A stretch of 64,000 bases of DNA from Chitinophaga sp. (GCF_017745275.1 NZ_JAGHZS010000014.1:42854-106853), one strand, 5' to 3'. Shown: positions 1-10,040, counted from the first letter of the stretch. The notes: a model not told the origin generated them from the letters alone. Numbers and translations: made by a program.

Positions 1-2
1 AA

Positions 3-536
3 AGAACCGTGGAGATTACGGGAGAAGGATACTTCCAGATTGCTGCCAATGCCCAACAACCTTTCCGGGTGAAAGTAAAAGGCGCCCCTGACATGGCTAT
101 TAATGTACTGGGCACCAGCTTCAATGTCATGGCCTATCCCGATGAAAAAACCATTACCACCACCCTGGAAGATGGCGCGGTACAACTGGTTTGTGGTAAC
201 AACAAAAGCCTGCTAAAGCCCGGCTATGGCGGTAGTTTATCAGTAGGCGATAAAGACTTTGTAATTGAAAAAGCAGACCTGGAACAGGCACTGGCCTGGA
301 AAGAAGGCAAATTCCGGTTCCGCAACACCAACATAGCAACCATTATGCGGCAACTGGCCAGGTGGTATAACATTGAGGTAGCCTACCAGGGTGACCTTTC
401 AGATATCAGATTAACAGGCATCATTTCACGGAGAGAGAATGCATCCTCCTTATTGAACATATTATCAACAACCAAACGCGTTCACTTTGATATTAAAGAC
501 AACCGGATCCTGGTAAAGCCATACGATCCTGAGTAA
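3..536 (+). CDS. FecR-family anti-sigma factor, C-terminal part (5' end outside window)
   Basis: The reading frame is open to the left edge, so the N-terminal cytoplasmic part and membrane helix are missing. What remains is the periplasmic half. The first residues (RTVEITGEGYF) match the FecR-domain core strand, and the last 80 or so residues (from FRFRNTNIATIMRQL) match the DUF4974 C-terminal domain of Bacteroidota FecR proteins. In this family the periplasmic domain senses the N-terminal STN domain of a TonB-dependent receptor and controls an ECF sigma factor. The next gene is such a STN-bearing SusC receptor, so this is a typical FecI/FecR/SusC/SusD arrangement. The apparent GTG start at 9 is internal. 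The ligand is unknown, although the downstream GH18 suggests an N-acetylglucosamine-containing glycan. Confidence 0.88.
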   Translation, partial: RTVEITGEGYFQIAANAQQPFRVKVKGAPDMAINVLGTSFNVMAYPDEKTITTTLEDGAVQLVCGNNKSLLKPGYGGSLSVGDKDFVIEKADLEQALAWKEGKFRFRNTNIATIMRQLARWYNIEVAYQGDLSDIRLTGIISRRENASSLLNILSTTKRVHFDIKDNRILVKPYDPE

Positions 537-718
537 CAGCTATTTTGTCCACTTATGAATTCATCATTTTAAAACTATTGAAAGTTATGAAGACGTAGTC
601 CAATTCCACTACCGGTTGTAAAAAAACCGGAAGCACTGCAATGCTCCCGGCTATAGAAGGCAACCCAACTCCCAGCATCACGTTAGAAATTGAATTATTA
701 AGCCAACAACACAAAAGT

Positions 719-3700
719 ATGGAACTACCTGGTACTTGCAAAGTCCCCTGTAAAGGAGCGGCTATGCGTAGAAAATTACTGTTAATTATGCGATTAACTG
801 CAATACTCACACTAGTATTCACCCTTCAGCTGAGCGCCAAAACATATTCTCAGTCTGTTACCATCAAAGGAAAGCGGCTCCCGCTCTATGATGTGTTCAA
901 CAGCATTAGCCGGCAAACAGGCTATGAATTTATCTATGATGAAAAATTACTGGAAAAAGCGCCCCCGGTAAACCTGAATATGAACCAGGCTTCCCTGACA
1001 GAAGTGCTGAACGCCTGCCTGAACAACAAGTTGTTTAACTATAACATCATAGACAAAACAATTGTGATCAGTCCGAAATCCGCTGCTGTAGCAGATCCGG
1101 TTGCAGCGCCCATACAGGGTAAAATAACGGATGCCAAAGGACAACCCCTCATTGGTGTATCTATCCAGATAAAAGGTACTACCAAAGGTACCATGACCAA
1201 TGTAGAAGGTACTTTCAGTATCGCTGCCAATCCCGGCGACGTATTGATCATCAGCTTTATTGGCTATGAAACCAAACAAATTACGGTTGGTACTGACAAC
1301 AATATCAATGTAAGCCTGGCTATCCAGGATAGCCAACTGGGGCAGGTTGTAGTAACAGCGCTCGGTATCAAAAGAGCTGATAAGTCTATCACTTACTCCA
1401 CCCAGCAATTAGATGGTCTTGAACTGACCAAAGCGAAAGATGCCAACCTGGTAAATACGCTGAATGGTAAGGTAGCAGGGTTAACGATTTCTTCCAGCGC
1501 TTCCGGTGTGGGCGGTTCCGCGAAAGTAATTCTCCGTGGTAGCAAATCCGGGCTGGGCAGCAACCAGGCCTTATATGTGATAGACGGGGTACCGATGAAT
1601 AATAACCTGACCAACCAACCCACCAGTATCTACGGCGGAAGCAGCGCCTATGATGGCGGTGATCCGATCTCTAACCTCAACCCGGAAGATATCGAAAACA
1701 TTTCTATACTGAAAGGTGCTTCCGCCGCTGCTTTATATGGTAGCCAGGGTGCCAACGGCGTAGTGATTGTAACTACCAAAAGTGGTAAAGCTGGTCGCAC
1801 GCTGGTAAACTTCTCTTCCGGCTTCAACGTAATGCAGGCAGCTTATCTTCCTAAATTCCAGAACAGTTATGGTGCTACCAGCGATGGTTCTCCTCAAAGC
1901 TGGGGAGCAAAAATCAATGGCGCCGCCAATAACCTGTCTTCCTTTTTCCAAACTGGTACTAATCTTACCAATGCTATCAGCCTCTCAGGCGGTACCGAGA
2001 AAATGCAAACCTATTTCTCGTATGCCAATACTTCCGCCAGAGGTATAACACCTGGTAATAAACTGGGCCGTCATAACCTGGATTTCAAAGAAACCGGGCA
2101 TTTCTTAAATGATAAACTGACCGCTTCTGCTGACATTAACTACATGACCCAGCAGATAGATAACACACCACTTTCCGGCTTGTATTTCAATCCGCTGACA
2201 GGCTTGTACCTGTTCCCTCGTGGTCGTGATATCAGCCCTTTTAAAGATCAGTTTGAAAAACAAGATCCGGCCAGGAACTTCCTGCCTGTACAAAACTGGG
2301 CTTTTGATGAAGATATTCAGCAAAATCCATGGTGGATCACCAACCGTAACATCAACAGCCTTACCCGCAACAGGATACTGGCTAATGCCAGCCTGAAATA
2401 CGAACTGTTCCCCTGGTTAAATATCCAGGCAAGAGGAAGTATAGACCGTATTGCAGATGTATATGAACAGAAAATTTATGCCGGCTCACAAAAAGCTGTC
2501 GCACCTAAAAACGGTTTATATAATTACAACAACAATACTACCACACAACAGTACGGTGACCTGATTGCCAACTTCAATATCCCGGCCAATGATTTCAAAA
2601 TCATCGGTGTTGCCGGCGCCAGTATCCGCGATGTAAAATCTTCCGGCGTATTTGCCAATTCAGGACAGGATGGCTTATACATTCCCAATATTTTCACGCT
2701 TCAGAATTTTGTAGCATTGAATGCCCGTAACTCTGGTGATCAACTGGAGAATCACGGCCAATGGCAATCCGTATTTGCCAGCGCTAACATTTCTTATAAA
2801 GAATGGTTATACCTGGATGTAACTGCCCGTAACGACTGGGCTTCCAACCTCGCATTTACACCACAGCTTTCTTATTTCTATCCTTCAGTGGGGTTAAACG
2901 TGATGCTGAATCAACTGGTAAAAATGCCGGAACAGATAACTTATGCTAAAGTTCGTGGTTCCTATGCCATTGTAGGCAACTCTCCATTGAGCTATCAGAG
3001 CCATGCTGCTGAAAACCTGTTAGGAACCAGCGGTAACCCATTACCAGCTACCGCCGCTCCTTTCCGCACACTGAAACCAGAAAAAACGAAGTCGCTGGAA
3101 TTTGGTACTGAGTGGCGTTTCTTTGATAGCAGGCTGAGTGTAGATCTCACTTACTATAAAACCAATACCACCAATCAAACCATGCAGATTATTGCTCCTA
3201 AAGCCAGCTTCTATGATACCTATTTCATTAATGCCGGTAACATCCAGAACCAGGGCGTAGAAGCAGTTATCCGCTATGATGTATTGCGTCATACTAAACT
3301 GCAATGGAACACCGGTCTGAACTTCGCTACCAACGATAATAAAATCATAGAACTGTCTCCGTTATCTGACCGCTTTACACTGAGTGGTGCTTCTGGCGCT
3401 AACTATGCATCTCAGTTTAAAGTAGGCGGATCCTTTGGTGACATTTATGGAACCGTATTACAACATGACGAGCAGGGTAGAATAAAAATTGATAAAGATG
3501 GTAAACCAATGAAACAGGGCGGTGATATGGTATACCTCGGCAATGCCAATACCAGGTGGCAACTTGGATGGAACAACAACTTTATTTACAAGAACTTCAC
3601 CCTCTCCTTCCTGATCGATGGAAAATTTGGCGGTAATGTAATGTCTGTTACACAAGCCATGATGGATATCTATGGCGTATCTAAAACTACAGGAGATGCA

Positions 3701-4072
3701 CGTGATGCAGGAGGTGTTCCTGTAAATGGTGTAAGTATAGTAGATAATAAACCGGTAACCAGCGTAAAAGCGCAGGATTGGTACTCAGTGGTAGGTGGAC
3801 GGGAAGGTGTTTCTTCTGCCTATTTGTATAGCGCCACTACAGTTAGATTAAGAGAAGCGGCAATCGGTTATCTTATACCGGTGACTAATCCCAACACTTT
3901 TGTAAAATCATTGAAGCTGTCGCTGACGGGCCGTAACCTGCTTTATTTCACTAAAAAGGCACCATTCGATCCTGAACAAACCATGTCTACCGCAAATGGA
4001 CTGGGAGGCGTAGATGTGTTTATGTTACCTGCTACGCGTAGCTATGGTCTTACATTAAACGCTTCTTTCTAA
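719..4072 (+). CDS. SusC/RagA-type TonB-dependent outer-membrane receptor with STN domain
   Basis: Outer-membrane importer, about 1,100 residues. In order it shows: a signal peptide ending near SAKTYSQ; an STN secretin/TonB N-terminal domain (about 80 residues, the FecR-contacting module); a carboxypeptidase-regulatory-like beta sandwich (QGKITDAKGQPLIGVSIQIKG); a plug domain (from VVVTALGIKR); and a long beta barrel ending in an aromatic strand (SYGLTLNASF). It lies between fecR and susD. The start is uncertain. ATG 719 gives an N-terminal extension with a Cys pair before KLLLIMRLT, a layout I recall in Chitinophaga receptors. ATG 764 has an AAAGGAG sequence just upstream and gives a standard signal peptide. 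The frame is open back to 641, but that extension looks non-coding. Together with SusD it should import an oligosaccharide or glycopeptide. Confidence 0.93.
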   Translation: MELPGTCKVPCKGAAMRRKLLLIMRLTAILTLVFTLQLSAKTYSQSVTIKGKRLPLYDVFNSISRQTGYEFIYDEKLLEKAPPVNLNMNQASLTEVLNACLNNKLFNYNIIDKTIVISPKSAAVADPVAAPIQGKITDAKGQPLIGVSIQIKGTTKGTMTNVEGTFSIAANPGDVLIISFIGYETKQITVGTDNNINVSLAIQDSQLGQVVVTALGIKRADKSITYSTQQLDGLELTKAKDANLVNTLNGKVAGLTISSSASGVGGSAKVILRGSKSGLGSNQALYVIDGVPMNNNLTNQPTSIYGGSSAYDGGDPISNLNPEDIENISILKGASAAALYGSQGANGVVIVTTKSGKAGRTLVNFSSGFNVMQAAYLPKFQNSYGATSDGSPQSWGAKINGAANNLSSFFQTGTNLTNAISLSGGTEKMQTYFSYANTSARGITPGNKLGRHNLDFKETGHFLNDKLTASADINYMTQQIDNTPLSGLYFNPLTGLYLFPRGRDISPFKDQFEKQDPARNFLPVQNWAFDEDIQQNPWWITNRNINSLTRNRILANASLKYELFPWLNIQARGSIDRIADVYEQKIYAGSQKAVAPKNGLYNYNNNTTTQQYGDLIANFNIPANDFKIIGVAGASIRDVKSSGVFANSGQDGLYIPNIFTLQNFVALNARNSGDQLENHGQWQSVFASANISYKEWLYLDVTARNDWASNLAFTPQLSYFYPSVGLNVMLNQLVKMPEQITYAKVRGSYAIVGNSPLSYQSHAAENLLGTSGNPLPATAAPFRTLKPEKTKSLEFGTEWRFFDSRLSVDLTYYKTNTTNQTMQIIAPKASFYDTYFINAGNIQNQGVEAVIRYDVLRHTKLQWNTGLNFATNDNKIIELSPLSDRFTLSGASGANYASQFKVGGSFGDIYGTVLQHDEQGRIKIDKDGKPMKQGGDMVYLGNANTRWQLGWNNNFIYKNFTLSFLIDGKFGGNVMSVTQAMMDIYGVSKTTGDARDAGGVPVNGVSIVDNKPVTSVKAQDWYSVVGGREGVSSAYLYSATTVRLREAAIGYLIPVTNPNTFVKSLKLSLTGRNLLYFTKKAPFDPEQTMSTANGLGGVDVFMLPATRSYGLTLNASF

Positions 4073-4097
4073 ATCATTCACGCAAAAACTGACAACG

Positions 4098-5741
4098 ATG
4101 AAATTTCAATATAAACTGCAAGGCTACACCTCCCGTTTATGGATAGCAGTAGCTGTGCTGGTGACGGGCCTGAGTGCATGTACAAAGAATTTCGAAAGAT
4201 ATAATACAAATAATACCGGCGTAACAGACGCACAACTGGGCGCAGATTTCATTGCACTGGGTGCCTACCTCAAATCGGCCCAGATGGCGATTTACAACTT
4301 TTCAGGCGGAGGTGATCCCAACTCGTTCCAGGTACAACAAAACCTGAATGCAGATTGCTTCTCCGGCTATTTTATGTCGCCTAACCCATTTGGAGGAAAT
4401 ACCAACATGAACTACGGCCTGGTAAGCGGATGGAACGGCGAAGCCTATAAAGTAGGCTACCTCAGCGTAATGCTGCCGGTTGCCAAACTGAGAAGAACAG
4501 GCATTGAAAAAACTTATCCAGCCATATGGGCAGTAGCACAAATTGTGCAGGTAACCGGTATGAGCAGGGTAACTGATATTTACGGTCCTGTGCCGTATAG
4601 CCATGCAGGTGAGGTTAGTCCCGGAGGCGTTCCTTACGACAGCCAACAGGACATTTACAAACGTTTCTTCCTGGAACTGGACTCTGCCACCAAAGCATTG
4701 CGTACACAAATTAGCAGCGGTACCACCTTACCTTTTGATTTTGGTAGCTTTGATGCCGTATATGCCGGTAATTTTCCACAATGGCTGCGGTTTGCCAACT
4801 CCCTTCGTTTACGCCTCGCTACCCGCATCAACAACGTAGACAAAGCACTGTCAAAATCAGAAGGAGAAAAAGCATTGGACCCTGCCAACGGCGGCGTGCT
4901 CACTGACAATGCAGATAACATGACGGTGAAAGTAACCGGTAACTTTACCAATCCATTAGTATTTATCGCTAAAAACTGGGCGGATACCCGCATTTGCGCC
5001 ACCTTGCAATGCTTCCTGACAGGATTCAAAGATCCCCGTATCAGTAAATACATGGACAAATCTACCGACCCCTCTTTCCCTGCACAATACATCGGTATCC
5101 GCAGCGGTAGCATCACCGGCGCGGATTCCAAAGACGGGCATTCCGGTTATTCTTCTTTGAATACCGATAATGGTCCGGCTCCTTCTTTTGCATTAAATAC
5201 ACCGGTACAGTTAATGACCGCTGCCGAAGTATATTTCCTGCGCGCAGAAGCTGCCCTGAATGGCTGGGCTAATGCCGGCGGAACTGCGCAACAGCTGTAC
5301 GAACAAGGCGTGACCACCTCCATGGCACAATGGAAAGTTGACCCGGCTGGCTATTTAAATGATAACACCAGCGTTCCTGCGCCGTCCATCGATCCTAAGG
5401 CGAAAGATACCCTGGCTAACCCATCTAAGATCACCATCAAATGGAATGATGCCGCATCACCTGAGGTAAAGCTGGAACGCATTATTACCCAGAAATGGTT
5501 GGCTATGTTCCCTGAAGGACAGGAAGCATGGTCGGAATTCCGTCGTACCGGGTATCCCAAACTCTTCCCGGTTTTACACAACAACAGTGGTAATGTGATC
5601 TCTTCTTCCTTACAGGTTAGAAGACTACCTTATCCACAAGATGAATACAGCACCAGCGCCACTGCTGTAGCCAATGGCATAAAGCTGTTAGGTGGTAACG
5701 ACACCGGCGGTACCCCGCTGTGGTGGGACACCAGGAAATAA
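4098..5741 (+). CDS. SusD/RagB-family glycan-binding lipoprotein (SusD-like group 2)
   Basis: Surface lipoprotein of 547 residues that forms the lid of the SusC barrel and captures glycan. The N-terminus is a lipoprotein signal with lipobox LSAC (Cys28) followed by TKNFERYNTNNTGVT, typical of the SusD-like_2 family. TPR-like helical stretches with Trp and Tyr follow, and the end contains the common SusD pattern of an EAWSEFRRTGYPKL-type segment. It starts 25 bp after susC stops, so the two are co-transcribed. A hairpin terminator follows. The substrate cannot be read from the sequence; the GH18 gene downstream is the best clue. Confidence 0.92.
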   Translation: MKFQYKLQGYTSRLWIAVAVLVTGLSACTKNFERYNTNNTGVTDAQLGADFIALGAYLKSAQMAIYNFSGGGDPNSFQVQQNLNADCFSGYFMSPNPFGGNTNMNYGLVSGWNGEAYKVGYLSVMLPVAKLRRTGIEKTYPAIWAVAQIVQVTGMSRVTDIYGPVPYSHAGEVSPGGVPYDSQQDIYKRFFLELDSATKALRTQISSGTTLPFDFGSFDAVYAGNFPQWLRFANSLRLRLATRINNVDKALSKSEGEKALDPANGGVLTDNADNMTVKVTGNFTNPLVFIAKNWADTRICATLQCFLTGFKDPRISKYMDKSTDPSFPAQYIGIRSGSITGADSKDGHSGYSSLNTDNGPAPSFALNTPVQLMTAAEVYFLRAEAALNGWANAGGTAQQLYEQGVTTSMAQWKVDPAGYLNDNTSVPAPSIDPKAKDTLANPSKITIKWNDAASPEVKLERIITQKWLAMFPEGQEAWSEFRRTGYPKLFPVLHNNSGNVISSSLQVRRLPYPQDEYSTSATAVANGIKLLGGNDTGGTPLWWDTRK

Positions 5742-5754
5742 ACATATTACCTGT

Positions 5755-5789
5755 TACCCGGTGGTTGGCCTATCAGTCGCCACCGGGTA
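5755..5789 (+). terminator. Hairpin after susD
   Basis: A perfect 9-bp stem (ACCCGGTGG / CCACCGGGT) with a 15-nt loop lies just after the SusD stop codon and is followed by an A/T-rich stretch. It may attenuate rather than end transcription, because the GH18 gene follows 120 bp later on the same strand. Confidence 0.55.
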
Positions 5790-5907
5790 TTTATCATATT
5801 CAACGTTAGCCCGGTATCATCACCAGCATATCTGTCGTTAGACCCATTAGTCAGGAAGCCCACCACCAAAACTGAACCCGGATTATTTAAACCTCTAAAA
5901 TGTTGTT

Positions 5908-6870
5908 ATGAAAAAACTCCCTTTCCCGCGGCTGACAGCCGCCGGCACCACCGTTGCTATTACCCTCTTCTTTGCAGCCGCCTGTAAAAAAGAAAATGAA
6001 AAAGGTTTACAACCCATTACGACCAACAACGCCGCCGTAAAACCCATCACCACTAAAACGGTCACCAAAACCGGTGGGATGTCGGTTTGCTATGTAGAAG
6101 TAAACAGCAACAGTTTACTCAATACCGGCAAATACACGCTCACTACCGGCGGACAACAACTCTTTGATATCGCTATCATTTTTGCAGCGAATATCAACTA
6201 CAATACCACTACCCATCAGGCAGTATTATCCAACAACACCAACGTATCCAATGTGCTCGTGAATAAAGCCACACAGATTGTGCCCTTGCAAAATAAAGGC
6301 ATGAAGGTATTATTGTCTATACTCGGTAACCACCAGGGCGCCGGTATCTGCAATTTTACCAGCAGAACAGCCGCCCGTGCTTTTGCGAAGCAATGCGCTG
6401 ATACCGTGGCGTACTATGGATTAGATGGAATTGACTTCGACGATGAATATGCGGAATATGGCAACAACGGCACCACACAACCCAACGACAGCTCCTTCGT
6501 TATGCTGGTAGATGAACTGCGGAAATTAATGCCTTCCAAAATCATCTCCTTCTATTACTACGGCCCCGCCGCTTCCCGCTTATCTTATGGCGGCAAAAAA
6601 GTAGGCGACCTTGTTAACTATAGCTGGAATGCCATCTACGGCACCTATTCCGTACCTAACGTGGCCGGATTACCGAAGAGCAATTTAGCCCCTGCAGCAG
6701 TGGATATACAAAGTACCAGTCAAAGCACCGCCAATTCGCTGGCTACACAAACGAAGAATAACGGCTATGGGGTGTATTTATGGTATAACCTTACCAGCAC
6801 AGATAAGCATACTTATTTTTCCGGGGTATCTAATATTTTGTATGGTAGTAGTGTGACGTATACACCGTAA
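5908..6870 (+). CDS. GH18 endo-beta-N-acetylglucosaminidase-like lipoprotein
   Basis: Predicted exported glycoside hydrolase, 320 residues. The N-terminus is a lipoprotein signal with lipobox FAAAC (Cys26) followed by KKE. The catalytic signature of family 18 is clear: DGIDFDDE at about residues 173-180, matching DGxDxDxE with Glu180 as the acid/base. The compact single barrel and the CYVEVNSNS first strand resemble the Endo H / Endo F1 branch, which cuts the chitobiose core of N-glycans, more than true chitinases. The position after FecR-SusC-SusD makes this a small polysaccharide utilization locus. Substrate (N-glycan versus chitin oligomers) is inferred, and catalytic function is well supported by the motif. 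Confidence 0.85.
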   Translation: MKKLPFPRLTAAGTTVAITLFFAAACKKENEKGLQPITTNNAAVKPITTKTVTKTGGMSVCYVEVNSNSLLNTGKYTLTTGGQQLFDIAIIFAANINYNTTTHQAVLSNNTNVSNVLVNKATQIVPLQNKGMKVLLSILGNHQGAGICNFTSRTAARAFAKQCADTVAYYGLDGIDFDDEYAEYGNNGTTQPNDSSFVMLVDELRKLMPSKIISFYYYGPAASRLSYGGKKVGDLVNYSWNAIYGTYSVPNVAGLPKSNLAPAAVDIQSTSQSTANSLATQTKNNGYGVYLWYNLTSTDKHTYFSGVSNILYGSSVTYTP

Positions 6871-6878
6871 TAGCTGTT

Positions 6879-6968
6879 AGCTTTTAGCCATTAGCTTTTA
6901 GCAAAATGCAGCGAAGACCTATCTGGTTATCTTCGCTGCATTTTGCTAAAAGCTAATGGCTAAAAGCT
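6879..6968. repeat. 39-nt perfect inverted repeat between convergent genes
   Basis: The arms at 6879-6917 and 6930-6968 are perfectly complementary over 39 nt with a 12-nt loop. Each arm carries two copies of an AGCTTTTAGC-like unit. It fills the gap between the GH18 stop and the zwf stop and ends 1 nt before the zwf stop codon, so it can act as a bidirectional terminator. Its internal short repeats resemble those of the repeat at 16757-16883, which suggests a genomic repeat family rather than a chance terminator. Confidence 0.85.
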
Positions 6969-6969
6969 G

Positions 6970-8475
6970 TTACTTAATGTTTTCCTCCCTGGCCGACAAA
7001 CGGAACCAATCCTTCGCATATGGCTTTAATAAAGCAGTAGATGCAGTAGGGCCCCAGGTGCCTGCTTTGTATAAATGCAGCTCTTTAGCGGGATATTTCT
7101 TCCAGGTATCTAGTATCGGCATTACCACTTTCCAGGCGGCTTCCACCTGGTCCGCACGCATAAACAGCGTGGTGTTGCCATCCAGCACATCCAGCAATAA
7201 TGCTTCGTATGCTTCCGGGATAGTTTCCGTATAGGATTCCTGGTAGGTAAAATCCATTTCCACGGGCTTCAGCCTCATCTTCAGACCAGGTACTTTACTT
7301 TCAAACAGTAAGCTGATTTCCAGTTCCGGCTGTATGCTAATGATCAGGCGATTCGGAGTCAGGTCGTCTTTGAAGATTTTATTAGGCGAGTCTTTAAACT
7401 GGACTACGATCACAGACGATTGTACGGGCATGGATTTACCGGTGCGTAAGAAGAAAGGTACGCCCTTCCATCTTTCGTTGTCGATAAACAGCCTTGCGGC
7501 TACAAAGGTTTCTGTGTTGGAGGCAGGCGCTACGTGTTCCTCCTTGCGGTAAGCCACACGTGGGCCACCGTGTACGTTGCCGGCGGTATATTGTCCGCGG
7601 ATCACGTTTTTAAGCACCTGCGCCGGCGTATAGGTCCGGATGGCTTTCAGGACTTTTACTTTGGCGTCGCGGATCAGCTCAGACTTATAGAACTTAGGGG
7701 CATCCATGGCTATAATACAGAGCAGTTGCAGCAGGTGGTTTTGCACCATGTCGCGCAGGGCGCCGGCGCCATCATAATAGCCGCCACGTTTGCCTACGCT
7801 CACTTCTTCTGCTACGCTGATCTGAACGTGATCGATATATTTTTTATTCCATAAAGGCTCAAATACATAGTTGGCAAAACGGAATGCCATGATATTCTGT
7901 ACCGCTTCCTTGCCCAGGTAGTGATCAATACGGTAGATCTGCTTTTCTGCGAAACGTTTTCCTAAAAAGCGGTTAAGTTTCTTAGCGGTATCCAGGTCGG
8001 TGCCGAAAGGCTTTTCCACTACAATGCGGTCCAGGTCTTCGCGGCAGCAGAGGCTGTGCTGATACAAGGCTTCCGCGATGATTTCAATGAAACGGGGCGC
8101 TACTGCAAAGTAAAATACACGGGAGCTGTCCTTTTTCTGTTTCTTCTCAAAAGCCTCCATCCTGGTTTTAAGCCCGGTGTATGTTTCTGCTTTCAGAAAG
8201 TCGCCCTGCAGGTAGGTGATGTTTTTAGCAAATCCTTCCCATTCTTTTTCATCAGCCTTTCCATTCCGGCTAAATTCGTTGATACCAGCCAGCAGATCAA
8301 GTTTGAAGGCGGCTTCATCTTCCGGTAGAAAGTCTACGCAGTAGATGTTAAACACCGGCGGCAGGTGCTTGTCGGTATACAAATTATAAAGTGCCGGGAT
8401 CAGTTTTCTTTTTGTCAGGTCCCCTTTAGCACCAAAGATGGTGATAGACGCGGGGATTATTTTTCCAGGTTTCAT
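6970..8475 (-). CDS. zwf: Glucose-6-phosphate 1-dehydrogenase
   Basis: Oxidises glucose-6-phosphate to 6-phosphogluconolactone with NAD(P)+, the first step of the oxidative pentose phosphate pathway; cytosolic. The length (501 residues) is normal. Visible motifs are the N-terminal dinucleotide site (FGAKGDLTKRKLIPALY, a GxxGDLxxRKL pattern) and the substrate/catalytic segment RIDHYLGKE with its His and Lys. The C-terminal half follows the family (PFFLRTGKSMP). No gnd or pgl gene lies beside it, so it stands alone here. It reads toward the GH18 gene and ends in the long inverted repeat. Confidence 0.96.
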   Translation of the reverse strand: MKPGKIIPASITIFGAKGDLTKRKLIPALYNLYTDKHLPPVFNIYCVDFLPEDEAAFKLDLLAGINEFSRNGKADEKEWEGFAKNITYLQGDFLKAETYTGLKTRMEAFEKKQKKDSSRVFYFAVAPRFIEIIAEALYQHSLCCREDLDRIVVEKPFGTDLDTAKKLNRFLGKRFAEKQIYRIDHYLGKEAVQNIMAFRFANYVFEPLWNKKYIDHVQISVAEEVSVGKRGGYYDGAGALRDMVQNHLLQLLCIIAMDAPKFYKSELIRDAKVKVLKAIRTYTPAQVLKNVIRGQYTAGNVHGGPRVAYRKEEHVAPASNTETFVAARLFIDNERWKGVPFFLRTGKSMPVQSSVIVVQFKDSPNKIFKDDLTPNRLIISIQPELEISLLFESKVPGLKMRLKPVEMDFTYQESYTETIPEAYEALLLDVLDGNTTLFMRADQVEAAWKVVMPILDTWKKYPAKELHLYKAGTWGPTASTALLKPYAKDWFRLSAREENIK

Positions 8476-8573
8476 CTAAGCATCGGTTTAATAGTGCTGT
8501 AATTTAAGCATCAATTCCCGGAATATGTGAATTAAACTTACATTAGCAATTGCTTATTGTGCCTGTAACAGAT

Positions 8574-9170
8574 ATGAGTACATCAAAAACCGCCTTACAA
8601 CAACTATTATTTGAGCTGGCCGGCATATTACCTGCCGATACCGCCCCCCTCTTTTCCATGACCAGGATGGTAAAGCTGGAAGCCAACGAAATATATATTC
8701 GCGAAGGAGCCACCACGCGCCGTCTTGCCTTCATTGAACAGGGCATTATGCGGGCTTACGCAATTAAAACTAACGGCGATGAAGCTACGCTGTTTCTCCG
8801 CTGGGAAGAACAGTTCATTGCTTCCCACGATGCTATTATTCACCGGAAGCCCTCCAGGTTTATTTATCGTGCGTTGGAACCCGTTACCCTGCTGGAAATA
8901 GACTATGATGTGCTGGAAGCCGTATTGAAAACCCACCCGGAATATGAGCCGTTGCGGAATTTTGTGCTGATGCGCATGTTGTCGGAGTCGTTACAGATGA
9001 TAGAATCTTTTGTTACCCTGTCGCCGGAAGAGCGTTACCTGAACCTGCTCACCGGGCGTTTCGACCTGGTAAACCGGGTACCGGACAAGTACATTGCCTC
9101 CATGCTGGGCATTACGCCTGTTTCGCTGAGTCGTATCCGGAAGCGGTTGCACACCAAAGGAAAAGGCTGA
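8574..9170 (+). CDS. Crp/Fnr-family transcriptional regulator
   Basis: A 198-residue DNA-binding regulator with an N-terminal cyclic-nucleotide-binding-like beta roll (IYIREGATTRRLAFIEQGIMRAY) and a C-terminal helix-turn-helix (KYIASMLGITPVSLSRIRKRL). No Cys cluster for an Fe-S centre is seen, so it is not an Fnr-type oxygen sensor, and the cAMP-contacting Arg/Glu pattern is not obvious. I chose ATG 8574; the frame is open to a TTG at 8550, but the extra residues look unlike the family. It is divergent from zwf and 90 bp ahead of the hydroxylase gene. Such proteins in Bacteroidota often control a neighbouring gene; the target here is unknown. Confidence 0.85.
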   Translation: MSTSKTALQQLLFELAGILPADTAPLFSMTRMVKLEANEIYIREGATTRRLAFIEQGIMRAYAIKTNGDEATLFLRWEEQFIASHDAIIHRKPSRFIYRALEPVTLLEIDYDVLEAVLKTHPEYEPLRNFVLMRMLSESLQMIESFVTLSPEERYLNLLTGRFDLVNRVPDKYIASMLGITPVSLSRIRKRLHTKGKG

Positions 9171-9260
9171 AATTAACCTTTGTTAAGATGGGAAGTTATC
9201 CTTTGTTAACCACTTCTGCCGGGCGGCTACGTTATTTTTGGAACCTAAAATGATTGGTTT

Positions 9261-10040
9261 ATGGATCCGATAGTAACGGCGGCAGGTAAAATTTTCCTGC
9301 TCTCTGCCCTGCGGTATTTTTTGCTGGCAGGTATTCCCTTTGCACTATTTTACCTGTTGATGCCTAAGCGCTGGAATCGTTTTAAGATCCAGCAGCGGCT
9401 CGCCTCCAAAAAAGATTTCTTCCGCGAAATATGGTACTCCATGCAAAGTACGCTGGTATTTACCGGTATTACGATGGTGCTGTTGTTTACGCCTATCCGG
9501 CAGTATACACAGATCTATGCTAACCTTTCTGATTTTCCTATCTGGTATGTTGGCGTGAGTGTGGCGCTGAGCCTGGTGGTACACGATACCTATTTTTACT
9601 GGATGCACCGGCTTATGCACCATAAAAGCCTGTTTAAGTTAACACATGTGGTACATCATGAAAGCACCAACCCTTCACCGTGGACATCTTACAGCTTTCA
9701 TGTGGCTGAAGCAGTGGTAGAAGGCGGCGTGCTGATAGTGATCGCATTTGTAATGCCATTACATCCCCTGTCTATTTTATTGTTTACCATCAGTGGTTTT
9801 ATCATCAACGTATATGGGCACCTGGGCTACGAAATTATGCCCAAAAATTTCCGCCATTCATGGCTGTTTCAAGTCATCAATACGTCCACCCATCATAACC
9901 TGCACCATAAAAAATTCAGGGGGAATTACGGATTGTATTTCCGCTTCTGGGACCGTATGATGGGCACTGAAAATCCCGACTATGTAAAAGAATACGACCG
10001 TTTACAGGCCCTCCGGTTCGAAAAGCCGGTAGCAGCATAA
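9261..10040 (+). CDS. Sterol desaturase / fatty acid hydroxylase-family membrane protein
   Basis: Integral membrane di-iron oxygenase family, 259 residues. The three His boxes are intact: HDTYFYWMHRLMHH, HVVHHES and THHNLHH, which ligate the di-iron centre. Hydrophobic segments near residues 15-35, 65-85 and 150-175 place it in the inner membrane. Family members hydroxylate or desaturate lipids or carotenoids. The substrate cannot be told from the sequence. It follows the Crp-type regulator and is followed by a terminator, so it may be a target of that regulator. Confidence 0.88.
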   Translation: MDPIVTAAGKIFLLSALRYFLLAGIPFALFYLLMPKRWNRFKIQQRLASKKDFFREIWYSMQSTLVFTGITMVLLFTPIRQYTQIYANLSDFPIWYVGVSVALSLVVHDTYFYWMHRLMHHKSLFKLTHVVHHESTNPSPWTSYSFHVAEAVVEGGVLIVIAFVMPLHPLSILLFTISGFIINVYGHLGYEIMPKNFRHSWLFQVINTSTHHNLHHKKFRGNYGLYFRFWDRMMGTENPDYVKEYDRLQALRFEKPVAA

